Shown piece by piece: positions 15,550-26,580 of a stretch of DNA of 64,000 bases. The stretch spans positions 80,478,402 through 80,542,401 of the forward strand of contig CM067371.1 of the NCBI GenBank assembly GCA_034401795.1, written 5' to 3'. A model generated the notes under the pieces. That model was not told where the DNA came from, made no database searches, and saw nothing but the letters and a program-made list of their open reading frames with translations. Numbering within the stretch: position 1 is the first letter of the stretch; each line of letters starts with the position of its first letter. The translations under genes were made by a program, and so were the position numbers. The DNA is from Chaetoderma sp. LZ-2023a (Eukaryota > Mollusca > Caudofoveata > Chaetodermatida > Chaetodermatidae).

Positions 15550-16456
15550 TGTCCCCCGACGGGTGTTGTTAGTTAAACAAATTTTTGAGATTCCTGCCTT
15601 TACAAAATTGCGTGTGTGTATACGCATGTGAATCTATGGTGGCTACACCACTACAACATATGTAAAGGTTGAGTGTTTGATAAATTACACACGTAGGCAC
15701 ATGTAGTTAAAGTTATCAAGTGGAAACCAACTTTTTCTGACAAATTTGGTCATTATTTAAGGGGGACAACTCTGTTGCGCCTAGACACATGTCTCTGAAA
15801 TGCAATGCCCACCGAGGACTAGCGACAAGGAATGAGTATGCCAAATCTGAAATAAATCCATGCAGACTATGTAAAGTTATTGAGCGGAAACCAAATTTTC
15901 CTTGAATTCTATGTCACTCAAGGGGGATAACTCCATCACATCTAGACGCACATCGCTGAAACGCAATCCCCACCGAGGCCTCATCATACGGAATCACTAT
16001 ACCAAATTTGAAATAAATCCATGCAGACTAGCTAAAGGTATTGAACGGAAACCAAATTTTCCTTGAATGTTATGTCATTCAAGGGGGATAACTCCATGAC
16101 ATCTGGACGCGCGTCGCTGAAACGCAATCCCCATCGAGGCCTCGTCATAAGGAATCACTATACCAAATTTGAAATAAATCCATGCAGGCTAGCTAAAGGT
16201 ATTGAACGGAAACCAAAATTTCCTTGAATTCTATGTCATTTAAGGGGGTAACTCCATCACATCTGGACGCGCGTCGCTGAAACGCAATCCCCACCGAGGC
16301 CTCGTCATAAGGAATCACTATAACAAATTTGAAATAAATCCATGCAAGCTAACTAAAGTTATCGAGTGGAAACCTAAAGTGTGACGGAAGGACGGACGGA
16401 CACACACACGGACGCCGCCTATTACTAGTGTCCCCGTCGACGGCCGTCGGGGGACA
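15550..16456. mobile_element. Tandem-repeat element with 161-bp units and terminal hairpin
   Basis: Ends TGTCCCCCGACGG at 15550 and its reverse complement at 16456. The interior has four units spaced exactly 161 bases apart (GGGGG anchors at 15761, 15922, 16083, 16244), each with AACTCCATCACATC and CCAAATTTGAAATAAATCC. After the array come GACGGACGGAC and a near-palindromic hairpin GTCCCCGTCGAC...GTCGGGGGAC at the right end. There is no coding sequence. The layout resembles the tandem-repeat-bearing non-autonomous elements described in bivalves as pearl elements and related Helitron-like INE elements; that assignment is an inference. Confidence 0.6.
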
Positions 16457-16750
16457 ATAATAGGGGCTAGGTGTGGAAAGCGTGCCGGCCTACCAAAATA
16501 ACAAGTAAGCGTTAGGAGTAGTATGTGCGAGCTGTGGTAACCGTGCCAGCCCAACTAATAACTTGGATAGCAATAGCTGAAGGGGTACCAGTAGTAGGGG
16601 CAAGGTGTGGTAACCGAGCCAGTCCACCAAAACAGATGTAAGTGGTAAAGTGATAGTGGTAATGTTATTAGTAACTAGATGGTATAATAGAGGTGTTAAC
16701 AAATGAACCTAGTAGATGGGACAGGCGTGGCACCCGTGCCAACCCAAAAA
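16457..16750 (+). repeat. Imperfect tandem repeats, right block
   Basis: Repeated GGTGTGG...CCGTGCCAGCCCA units near 16470, 16533, 16602 and 16720, continuing the block at 15290. The flanking context supports insertion of the 15550 element into it. Confidence 0.5.
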
Positions 16751-17688
16751 TCCATATATATATATATATATATAACCGACTGAGGTAGTAGTCGTAGTAA
16801 TCCATACAAAATGCACATGGTTCCCCCTATCGAGAATATGTATATTATGTATATGTACGGTGTATATGTGTATATATGTATATGTACATAACAGAGTTCA
16901 AGAAAAGTTGGTGTAAACATATAACGGTAGTCAGGCTCCATGTCTCTGTCCTATGCCAGACCGTAGATAATTGGCATATGTCCTGTCTGGTCTCCATGGG
17001 GCGGGAAGACAGAGAACTAGACTACTAGAGCTTGTGATAGATACGATCGGCTAACAGGCTTTTCAGCATATTTGCTACAGCTTTACAAGATATCATATAT
17101 TATATCAACGAATGCATATAGCCACTCTAGGCTAGCAACCTTATATAGTGGATACGCATATATCCCCACCCGTGCCCCAGTGCTTAGCTCCCTTACCATA
17201 TCCTTGGCTATTTGGAATGGTGTCTTTTGGGTACACACTCTCATATTAAGGTGAACAATGATACAATGTAACAAGTGAGTGGACAGTGTGCCTCGGCAGG
17301 ACCAGGTAGGTGATGCAGGCTACCTGAATGGTGACACAATTATTGGAAAATTTTGGTTATACGAGCAGTTGGTCAATTGTTACAGCCACGAGGATATTGT
17401 TACCAAGAGCTACTGAGGTGAGCTTTACACAATAGCAGAAGCCCAAAATACTATATGGTATTATGGACTTCTGACAATAGTGAACCGCTGAATCCGTTTA
17501 TTATTCTAGAAGCCTGTAAAGCGAACTTTAATTCAGTGAAAAGGTGAATTGAAATCAGTTTATACCTACCTTTTCATCTGTAAATTTTTCAAGGTCACGA
17601 GGTCAAATAGGCTGATAAAGGTACTACAAACCGTAGTCAAATTAATATGCTCCCACAATTAGTGATTACCATCACCTCTCCTTACTTC
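16751..17688. other. TA and TATATG microsatellites and non-coding DNA
   Basis: (TA)n at 16755-16773 and TATATG-rich tracts at 16838-16888. The remaining sequence shows no gene. Confidence 0.5.
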
Positions 17689-18970
17689 TTCTTCTTCTTT
17701 TCGATCGCTGGTATCACACGTGGAGAGCCGTTCTCAAGATGAAATCTGTGGTTTTCTGCAGTTCTTCCACAGGCCCATACAGCTTTTCAAGAAAAGAGGT
17801 TGACAAAGGCCAGATCTCTTCTCTCAGCAGCTGATACGTACTGCAACATTGAAGTATGTGCTCTGTGGTCTGTTCTGCTTCTCCACAAGGACAAGCGGGC
17901 GATGTCGTAAGGTGGAACCGCCTTGTACATGTGTTGGCTTAGTCTGTTATGTCCAGTTCCGAGACGAAAAATGGTCACTTGCTCTGGCCTCGAGAGACGA
18001 TGGTAGGCATCTTCTTATTGAGGTGTTCTATAGAGTGACTTGATGATAGTCTTCATCTCTGTATGCGTAACCATGTTTTCTGTCTGATTCTCTTCTGCAC
18101 CCACCTTTGCCATCCTGTCTGCTTCCTCATTTCCTTGGACTCCACAGTGTGAGGGGATCCACTGCAATGCTATCCGAAAGCCTTTGAGGGTTTGTAGTGC
18201 TTCTTCAAGTTGTGGCAGCTTACCTTTGGTGATAGCCTCAAGGACGGAGCGGGCATCAGATAAAAAGACAAGCTGTGCAATAGGGTCTGCTGTTCTGCTG
18301 ATGGTATTAGCTGCATGGACCAGTGCTTCGACTTCAGCTCTGTAGTTTGTGCAGTGTTTGCCTGTCGGTATTGCAGCTGACTCATGTTGTCCGTTTGGAT
18401 ACTGTATGTGCAGTCCGGCACCTCCGCTCATAATTGCATCTTTGGCTGATCCATCTGTGTAGATCATTATCCATGTCTCCAGAGGGTACATTTCTTCCAG
18501 CATGGCTAGGGTCAGGGCCTTCTTGCTCACATCACTGTGTTCATCTTTGGTTGTGAGATGAGGTACTGTGGTGCGAATAGCTATACTCTCTAGTTTATTT
18601 TCCCAGGGTGGAGGATCAAGGGTGTGGTTTGGGTCTTCTATTTGTGCTGGCAACATTTCTTGGTGTTTCCTTTGAAGTGCTTTTGTCTCTTTCACAAAAC
18701 TTGATCTTTTAAGTCTTCCTGATGACAGCTGTGCTTGCCTGATCTTCATCGGGTGGTTGTTGAACGATTTGAACTTTGCATCTTGGATCAGTGCTTTGCA
18801 TTCCCTTCCTTTACTAAGTGGGGGATGCCTGCTGTCTGCTCCATTTTTTCTATTGGTGTTGATCTCATTCCACCAGTGATGATGCGCAGTGCCTGGTTTT
18901 GTACTCTGTCGAGGTTCTGTTGATGAGATTTAGCTGCTGTCATCCATGAGCTCTCCTTACTAAATAACAT
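17689..18970 (-). mobile_element. 5'-truncated non-LTR retrotransposon with RNase H
   Basis: Minus-strand fragment. It begins near 18970 in the thumb/connection region after the reverse transcriptase, runs through an RNase H domain and ends with a GAA-repeat tail (AAAAGAAGAAGAAGAAG) at about 17689-17705. The RT and endonuclease are absent. A C-terminal RNase H in a non-LTR element points to the I/Nimb/R1-like or Tad-like groups; I cannot choose. Confidence 0.7.
17787..18970 (-). pseudogene. RNase H-containing ORF2 C-terminus
   Basis: Segment 18970-18788 reads NLDRVQNQALRIITGGMRST, a usual post-RT motif. After a frameshift, 18749-18015 holds RNase H: IYTDGSA (first Asp), YRAEVEAL (Glu), LSDARS (Asp) and WIPSHCGVQGNEEAD with the final His/Asp. 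All four catalytic carboxylates are visible. Another frameshift leads to 17978-17787 with TIFRLGTGHNRLSQHMYK, the usual C-terminal tail. It cannot make one protein now. The RNase H would remove RNA from the cDNA hybrid. Confidence 0.75.
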
Positions 18971-19021
18971 ACAGTGAATCTCATAAATAACTTAACATGT
19001 TTCCAAAGCAAGATAAAACGT

Positions 19022-19110
19022 ACTGTTGAATATTTTGAACATAATTGGATTGGAAGACATTGCTGCCTAAGCCAATGCAACTATGATCAAAATATTCAAC
19101 AGAACATTTC
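19022..19110. repeat. Palindromic core repeat
   Basis: Arms GTTGAATATTTTGAACATAA and TGATCAAAATATTCAACAG face each other around GGAAGACATTGCTGCC. It is a variant of the core repeat. Confidence 0.6.
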
Positions 19111-19324
19111 TTTAACTAACTAACATGTTTCTGGGGTGGTTTTTTTAAGAATCTTCACCTATTTCTGAGCTGTACTGTATGTCATGTACTTAGTTTGATA
19201 ACAATTACAAACCACTTCAGATAAGCCACTTGATAACACCTCCAAGTAGGATACGGAATACACGTTCAACACGTAACCATTTGCACGCAAACACGAAAAA
19301 TCATCTATAACGAATGAAATATTA

Positions 19325-19570
19325 TGTTGAATATTAGGAAGCTAAGGCCCGATTTATAAGTCGAACTTCCCTTGTGCCGTGCCAGCTAAATCTGCCTGAA
19401 AATGACAGAGTCCACTATATAAATCAACCAGTCGTCCTTAGCGCGGCGCGACAGAAAGTTCGACTTATAAAACGGGCCTAATTTGGCTGGGAGTTGTTGC
19501 TGCCTAGGGCAAGTTGCTTCCTGTGGCAACAGCAGGTTCTAGTCAAATTAGCTTCCAAATATGCAAATGC
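19325..19570. repeat. Palindromic core repeat interrupted by a MITE
   Basis: TTGAATATTAGGAAGCTAA ends at 19345 and TAATTTGGCTGGGAGTTGTT resumes at 19479. Removing the 133-bp insert and one TAA restores a standard core arm. The mirror arm TAGTCAAATTAGCTTCCAAA follows at about 19537. Confidence 0.75.
19346..19478. mobile_element. 133-bp MITE with TAA duplication (PIF/Harbinger type)
   Basis: The terminal inverted repeat GGCCCGATTTATAAGTCG starts at 19346 and is mirrored at the right end. TAA flanks both sides (19343-19345 and 19479-19481). A second 133-bp copy lies inverted at 27100-27232, also with TAA flanks. The 3-bp TWA duplication is the PIF/Harbinger signature. Confidence 0.8.
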
Positions 19571-19733
19571 TAACCTGTATAGTTACCTTGAAATTAGAAC
19601 TATGAACAATGCAGGGCTCAAAGAGTTAACGCACGTATGCTGTCTATAGTACTGCGGGTATTTATTAAATGCAGTACCGGTAACGCTCATAAATACGCTA
19701 ACAGGTTTCCAACACAAAAACCGAAACCCGTTA

Positions 19734-21158
19734 CTTAAAGTTCTCATCTATTCTTAAAAGATACATATCCTAGATAAATTTAGGACTATTTGTTACTTTA
19801 TGGACACTTTAACTAACCTGGACTTTAGCCGCCATTTTAGATAGCTATTTGCGGGCGCCATTATTTCAGACTCTATTGTCTTCGCCGGTGCGCAATTGTT
19901 CGTGTAAAAACATTATCGTAACGCTAACGCTAGTCATTCTTTTGCTGGCTTTCAAGATGAGCGCGTAGAAAGCATAGCGTAGTACAATATTAGTTCTATA
20001 TTTCCTATGGTGCAAATAAAAACAAATATATCTATAACAAGTTACTGAATGCGGTTGCTGCCTAGAGCAGCAAAAGCTTTCAGTCAAATTGCTGTCAAAA
20101 TAATTAGCTGATAATACAATTGTCACTAGGCAAAGTTTTGACAACAATTTGGCTGAAAATCGTTGATGAAACAACTTTCAATCAAATTGTTCTCAAAATA
20201 ATCAGCAGGGCAGTAAATATTGCAAGACCGTTGAAGATATTTTGAGCAACTTTATTGAGTAATTTCTTACTCAGGCAGCAACAGCGTTGTCAAAGTTTTC
20301 TCAGAATAATCAGCGGGCTTTCTTTTTTGTTAGCTAACAACTGCCTATAAGTTAGGCCTATATGGTATACGGAATCAAGACCCAGACACCCAGTCTCAGA
20401 TATGCTCGAAAATTCGGTTCATTTCATTGTCAATTAGGAGGTAACCGTATTATTCTATTCATGGTTGGCGTGTCAGAGGCGATCGTGCATGTGCTGGTGG
20501 ACTGCTTGGTCTTTGTAATCATATTTCACTCTGAAATACGCATACGATATAGGCCTATCTAATTGTGTATGCACTTGCTCGCAAACAAAACAGGAAGTCC
20601 GCTGATTATTCTAAGAAAAATTTAACAACGCTGTTGCTGCCTGAGTAAGAAATGATTGTCAATAAAGTTGCGCGAAATATCTTCCGCAAGTCGTGCACGT
20701 TGACTACACTGCTGATTATTTTGAGAACAATTTGATTGAAAGTTGTTGCCTCAACGATTTTCAGCCAAATTGTTATCAAATATTTATCTAGTGACAATTG
20801 TATTATCAGCTGATTATATTGACAACAATTTGACGGAGGGTTGTGGCTGCTATAGCCAGCAGCAGTTTTCAGTAAACGTGTTATAAATATATTTGTTGTC
20901 ACTTACACCATAGGAAATATACGCAACTGGTAATGAACTATGCTATGTACATCTACGCGCTCACCTTGAAAGCATTTTGAGAATGGTTTTATACGAACAT
21001 TTGCTCACCGGTGAAGACAATAGTCGGAAATAATGGCGCCGGCAAATATCTATCTAAAATGGCGGCCACAGGCCTACTTAGTTAGTGTCCATAAATCAGC
21101 AAATACTCATAAGTTTATCTAGGATATGTATCTTTTAAGAATAGATGAGACCTTTAAG
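19734..21158. repeat. Large foldback element with arms of about 590 bp
   Basis: Left arm 19734-20332 and right arm 20583-21158 are inverted copies. Outermost CTTAAAG...TCTCATCTATTC pairs with GAATAGATGAGACCTTTAAG. GCCATTTTAGATAG pairs with CTATCTAAAATGGC, and ATAATCAGCGGG pairs with CCGCTGATTAT at the inner edge. The loop is about 250 bases (20333-20582). The arms themselves contain several core-type sub-palindromes. The short ORFs inside have no motifs. This resembles Foldback-class repeats. Confidence 0.75.
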
Positions 21159-21192
21159 CCTACTAAAATTTTGAACACGAGACAATAACTGT

Positions 21193-21600
21193 TATGGTGA
21201 ATATTTTGAACATAATTGGATATGCCTTATGCAGCAATGTCTTGCAACCAAATTATGTTCAAACTTCAAAATATTTAACAGCATGTTTTGTTGAACTGTT
21301 AAGTTATTTATTATATGTAGGTACACTGTTGTTTGTATTTGTTTTAAGATTACCTACATTGACATAATCCTACACGTTCAACAGTGATACTAGATTAAAC
21401 TGCACGCTATCAACGCTAACTCGTTAATTCATAATACTCCTACTATCTAGTATGTAGGCTCTTTATATACAGTTACTTAACACATTGAACCCGAAAGCCC
21501 AAATCACCAAATTCCTTGACGATTTTATAAATATTCTGTTGAGTATTTTGAAACTAATTCGACTGTCAAATTAGTTTCAAAATACTCAACAACTTACCTG
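21193..21600. repeat. Two further palindromic core repeats
   Basis: One at 21193-21290 (GGTGAATATTTTGAACATAA ... AAATTATGTTC...AATATTTAACAG). A short, clean one at 21537-21600 has arms GTTGAGTATTTTGAAACTAA and TTAGTTTCAAAATACTCAAC and only a small loop. Confidence 0.65.
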
Positions 21601-22429
21601 TATGGTCGTTTTAAAATTACGATTCTGGGAATTCACGGTTCCAAGGGTTAACATTACATTTATATACATTGATTGATATGTATTGTTTGTAAATAGCATA
21701 GGCCTACATTCTTCTTCATATGCCACAATATGACCTGGAGTATTTAAATAAATTCAGTAATTTAAATTTAACGATTATTGGAACAGAACTGTTATTCTGT
21801 AAACGGTAGGGCCTAGATATGCCACATTACTTACGGCGGTAGAGATACTGCGCGGTTAAATTGATTTACACAACGTAAGTAAGAAAAATAAAAAGATATA
21901 TATATATATATATATATATATCACTAAAAACATGAGAATTTAAATAATAACTCACGATAATCAATTCTAAACATTACATATTCCTGACTAGGAAACGTTT
22001 CGTGTTAGATCACTGCGTAACTGTAATTAATTAATTCACAGTCATAATCTAACCTGTCTAAAACGGAGACTGTGTGGGCCATAAGTGTGGCCACTCAAGA
22101 CAGGAGATCGCTTAATAACGGTTATTTACCATACAAAATTGTATTCGCGTTCACAAGACAGTGGTTCCTTAAGATGTGTGGTCATATCACCAGCCATCTT
22201 AAACGAACGACCATATTGTGGTCCCAAAGGTAAGTGTTCGTTATAGACAAGTTTCGCTGTATTTGTACTACACGTTCATACACGTGTTTGCTATTAAGTC
22301 TATAATTAAATCGTGTGCGCGAAAGATTCCGCAATGTTAATAAACTTCGATTGTTTCTCTACGACCGTCTCCTAATCCAAAATAAAACTAGATTGATCGC
22401 TCGATGACGCGTCATTGCAAATACCCACG
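21601..22429. other. Non-coding stretch with (TA)n
   Basis: (TA)n at 21893-21921. No ORF with recognisable motifs and no RNA gene that I can see. Confidence 0.5.
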
Positions 22430-23600
22430 TTCACCGCTTTGAACTTTTGACACCCCCCACAACCCACCCGGGGGGGGGGGGGGCGGAGCCAAATGTAAAT
22501 GTCATTTTGCACTCCGCGCTCATATGGGTAACTCACATACTAAATTTGGTTGAATTCCGTCCAATAGTGTCAGAGGAGTTGCATTACAATCAATTGCATG
22601 ACCTTTTGACCCCATCCATCACGCCTGGGGGCGGGGCCAAATGTAAATGTGCTCATCCACTCCACATTGATATGGGTAACTCACATACCAAATATGGTTG
22701 AATTCCGTTCAATGGTTTCGGAGGAGATGCATTACAATCAATTTCTGCAGGTTAAAATTTGACCTTTGGACCTCTCTCCCGCCCCTGGGGGTGGAGTCAA
22801 ATCTAAATGGCCTCTTGCACTTCGCAATCATAGGACAAACTCAGATATCAAATTTGGTTGAGTTCCGTCTAACGATTTCAGAGGAGTTGCATTACAATAA
22901 ATTTCATGACCTTTTGACCCCATCCCCCACCCCTGGGGGCTGGGCCAAATGCAAATGTGCTCATCCACTCCACATTGATATGGGTAACTGATATATTAAA
23001 TTTGGTTGAATTCCGTCCAACAGTGTCATAGGAGTGGCATTGCAATCAATTTTTACCCTTTGACCCCCACTCCAACCCCTGGGGGCGGAGCCAAATGTAA
23101 ATGTGCTCATGTATTCCACATTTATATGGGTAATCCAGACCAAATTTGGTTGAATTCTGTCCAACCGTTTCGGAGATGTGTTACAATCAATTTCTGCAGG
23201 GTAAAATTTGACCTTTTGACCCCTCCCCCACTCACTGGGGGCGGAGCCAAATCTAAATGGCATCTTGCACTCCGCAATCATATGGGTAACTCGGCTATCA
23301 AATTAAGTTGAGCTTCGTCTAACGATTTCAGAGGAGTTGCATTACAACTGATTTGACCTTTTGATCACAGCCATGCGCTTTCCCCCCCCCCCCCCCCCCC
23401 CCCCTGGTCGCGGCGCCAAATCTAAATATCGTCTTGCAAAGTGGAATCATATGGATAACCTACATACCAAATTTGATTTAATTCCACCCAATGGTTGGGG
23501 GTGGGGGGGGGGGTGGTGGATAGCGTGACGGACGGACAGACGAACGGAGGCGATTACAATATTCCCGACGTTTTTTTAAAACGTGGGGATAATAACATAA
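22430..23600. mobile_element. Second tandem-repeat element with terminal hairpin
   Basis: About seven units of 146-166 bases, each with GGGGGCGGAGCCAAATGTAA-like and TATGGGTAACTCACATACC-like blocks. Spacing alternates between about 148 and about 160 because every other unit has an added TTCTGCAGGTTAAAATTTG-type segment. The array is followed by GACGGACGGACAGACG, then a hairpin CCCGACGTTTT/AAAACGTGGGG at about 23562-23590. TACCCACGTT at 22430 mirrors the right end. The ORFs in it are repeat artefacts. The architecture matches the unrelated-sequence element at 15550-16456. Confidence 0.6.
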
Positions 23601-24090
23601 TTCCGGGAATATTAGGCCTATATTTAGGCCAACGTTTGAATAAACGGGACTAATGTCAATATCACGTCGTATGGCTATGGGCTATAAATACATTTGAACA
23701 GTGCTATTTCTATCTGCTCATAGAAACGTACTATATTAACAGTACACTTCTATGTATGCACCTCATACTACACATTCAATATGCTATAAGAAATAATATA
23801 TTATTTATAGCCTATTCTGCTTAATTAAAAAAAATTAGATTGACTGGAAACTGTTGCCACCCATATCAGCAACAACTATCAGTTAAGAGTCTAAGAATAT
23901 TCAATCGCAGTGTTACCCGTTATGTTGCTGTGAATGATGCGAAGCTTGTGATTTCAGGATTGACGGTCGTATTTGTACAGAACATGACACTTCAACAGCT
24001 CAACAGAATTAAATACGGCACACGTTACGGTTCAGTTCACTTTATTACACTCATGCTCATCAAGGGCGTTAGCGTGCGTATACCCTAAAC
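23601..24090. other. Non-coding, with one core-repeat remnant
   Basis: A core-like remnant at about 23838-23895 (GATTGACTGGAAACTGTTGCC ... AACTATCAGTTAAGA). Otherwise no gene seen. Confidence 0.4.
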
Positions 24091-24199
24091 TTTAAGCGCG
24101 CCATCCATGTATAAGCGTATGTGCGCCACGCGCATACGAAGACATGGATGTAGTCGCATTGTTTTCCCTATGATTTCGCTTTTATACGCATACACATTA

Positions 24200-24857
24200 G
24201 GCTGCGTTTCCACAGAACCTCACGCCTCACGGCTCACGCCTCACCCCTCACATCTCACGCCTCACGGCTCACGTTTCACGTCCGTTTCCATTAACAGGTT
24301 CACGTTTCATTTCGGACTACGTTTTTGTAGCAAGAAGATGGATTCTTCTGACGAAGAAACGTTCGCACTAATGCTACTGTTAAAATGCCAGCAACGGAAA
24401 CGAAAACGAAAATTAAATAAGCGTTCCATGTGGTGTCGTGAGCATTATTTATTACGCCTATATAGTAAAATCTACACGAAGGTCCACCTCTATATAAAGG
24501 CCACTTTTGCTAATTCCCGAGTCCATTGCAACACTACATTCGAACCTCGATACAAAGACCACCTGACCATAAAGGTGTATTTTTATATGCCGACATAAGT
24601 AAAATATGAAATTACCTGTATCAGGACAAAGATTTTAAATGATCTCTATACAGGCTTTACTACGGTTTCACCTCATGTTTAATGAACATGTACATTCATT
24701 GACTCGGGCGTGAGGCATGAATCGAAAGTTAACGTGACATGAGTCGGCCTATGGAAACCGCCGTATTGGTGTTCGTATGTTTATTTCTCCGTTCACGTGT
24801 GGGACGTGAGGCGTGAAGCGTGAGGCGTGAGGGGTGAGGTTCTGTGGAAACGCAGCC
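24200..24857 (+). mobile_element. PIF/Harbinger deletion derivative
   Basis: The terminal inverted repeat GGCTGCGTTTCCACAGAACC starts at 24200 and is mirrored at 24857, flanked by TTA on both sides (24197-24199, 24858-24860). Subterminal CTCACGCCTCACG repeats occur at both ends and could be transposase binding sites. Only the transposase N-terminus remains inside. Confidence 0.8.
24338..24598 (+). pseudogene. Harbinger transposase N-terminal remnant
   Basis: Begins MDSSDEETFALMLLLKC followed by a run of Arg/Lys (QQRKRKRKLNKRSMW). An acidic DSSDEE start, a short hydrophobic segment and an Arg-rich stretch are the usual opening of animal Harbinger transposases. The DDE core is absent, and the frame decays after about residue 40. 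Confidence 0.55.
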
Positions 24858-25062
24858 TTACGCGTACGCACTACACATACGCACATACATGTACATGGAT
24901 GACGCGCTTTAAAAAGCAGAAAATAAAATACATTTGTTTGAAGACAGCAAAGCTCTGCAGTTTGTAAATTTAGTTTAGATTTTAAAATAATCATTACTAC
25001 CCAATAATGAGTAAGGTAGTTTCTATAGTAGTCTACACGTATGACGACACCCATGTCTGGCT

Positions 25063-25380
25063 AATGGATGAATCTGGTTTAAGCTATGCCCCGCCCATCT
25101 CTAGCTAAGCTCCACCCACACTTAGCCCGTGTTGGATCAATCAATACCGGCACTCTCTGACTCCCATCTTCCAGAAAACTATACAGGTAAGCTGTTGAAT
25201 ATTTTGAAACTAATTTGGCTGGATAATGTTACTGCCCATATTCAACAACTTGACGGGCTATTGTGTGTATGATGGACTAAGTAGCGTCATTCATGACGTA
25301 ATTGATTATGACGTCAGCATACATGTGACGTCGTTGATTATGACGTCATTTGATTGACGGATAAACTGGATTCCTCCATT
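25063..25380. repeat. Palindromic-core MITE with CRE motifs
   Basis: AATGGATGAATCTGGTTTA at 25063 mirrors GGATAAACTGGATTCCTCCATT ending 25380. It contains CCCGCCCATCTCTAGCTAAG, one core arm at 25190, and a row of TGACGTCA-like sites (ATGACGTCAG at about 25307, ATGACGTCATT at about 25340). The core mirror arm is reduced to ATTCAACAA. Confidence 0.7.
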
Positions 25381-25760
25381 ATTGGCATCTTCTGTGAGGA
25401 ATGGATCGTCCAGTTTTCCACACAAATATGTCCATTTTCACAGCATAAAATATTAACTATGAATCTAGCCCCGTCAACTCGCACAGTTGTGTCCATTGTC
25501 AATGAACTAATTCCCGGAAACATGTTTTCCAAATCCTGCGCCGTAGGCTATCTGTCTGATGTTAGACCCGCTTTCCATGTAAAGGCCGAAACACATTAAC
25601 GCGATTGCGAGTTCGAGAGCGAGCGCCGTGGCGACTGGTAGGGCGATTATCATTGCGAAAATAGCGGTACTCAACACACTGGGGCGACAGCATACTTTTT
25701 TCGAAGCGCAAAGTCGCTATGACAGAGTCTGTCTAGCTGTTTAGAAATAATTATGTCATG

Positions 25761-25865
25761 ATGTCCGAGTCTAGTTCGTCTAGTGATGACGATTTGGGAC
25801 TTATGTTAGCCTACAGATACAGATCTCACCAGAACCACTTTTATAAGAACTGCAATTGCTACTAA
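25761..25865 (+). pseudogene. Harbinger-like N-terminal remnant, 34 residues
   Basis: Reads MSESSSSSDDDLGLMLAYRY then RSHQNHF and stops. Ser/Asp-rich start plus a short hydrophobic segment is the Harbinger transposase opening, as at 24338. It is truncated by a stop. Confidence 0.45.
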
Positions 25866-26212
25866 TAGCAATACAGTCAAACATGTCTATAACGACCACC
25901 TGCTTTTGGAGCCAAAGGTTGGCGATTCTTTAAAACGGATGGTTTAAGACTTAGTGATTCACCATCTTTTGGTCACGAAAGCTATTAACCTTGAAAGACT
26001 TCTTGTACAAACTGATCACCTTCATGATATGTTCGGCTTCTTAAGACAGATGGCCACTTAGCAAATGTAGTCTTAATAACAGTTTTGACTGTATCGACAT
26101 TTAAAATGCACACGCAGATGGGCGGAGAGACATGCATACTCGTGGGAACGGTGGGATAGCAATAAGCAGAGTATAGAACTACGAGCATTGTCTCTGTTCA
26201 TTATAAAGGTGT

Positions 26213-26308
26213 GTGCACGTGTGTGTGCGTGTGTGTGTGTGGGTGTGTGTGGGGGGGGTGTGGGGTGGGGGGGTGGTGGGGGTGGGGGTGGGTGGGGGGG
26301 GGGGGGAA
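26213..26308. repeat. GT-rich then G-rich microsatellite
   Basis: (GT)n passes into GGGGTGGG-type runs and ends in about 12 consecutive G. A long open frame through it is a repeat artefact. Confidence 0.9.
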
Positions 26309-26580
26309 GGTTACTATAAGAATCTGGTTGAAGTTCAAATTGTTAACAAATCGGACTATAGTTTCCGAGTCCGCCTACAGATAGACATTCAAACAGACAT
26401 GGAGCCAGACAGGGAGACGAACCCAAATGTAATACCCCCTGCTTCCCCCCTCCGATGGAGCGAGTGTAATAAACACCACTGGATTGATCGACAAACGTAC
26501 AAACAGTGATTTATTGAGGGATGATTAGGTGGATGAATGGGTGGATGGACATATGCGGCAATCCCGAGGAAATGCGATGA

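Larger units (their letters stand above)
24091..24912. mobile_element. Outer MITE carrying a Harbinger insertion
   Basis: GCGCGCCATCCATGTATAAG after TTTAA at 24091-24095 mirrors CATGTACATGGATGACGCGC before TTTAA at 24908-24912. TTTAA or TTAA is the probable target duplication. The Harbinger derivative at 24200-24857 sits inside and splits it. Confidence 0.6.

Noticed and set aside
15761-16370. Regularly spaced direct repeats that could suggest a CRISPR array
   Set aside because: The 161-bp units are contiguous with no short unique spacers, there are no cas genes, and the genome is eukaryotic.
22961-23311. ORFs of about 100 codons on both strands in the second tandem-repeat element
   Set aside because: They follow the repeat unit and its sequence changes; no protein motif.
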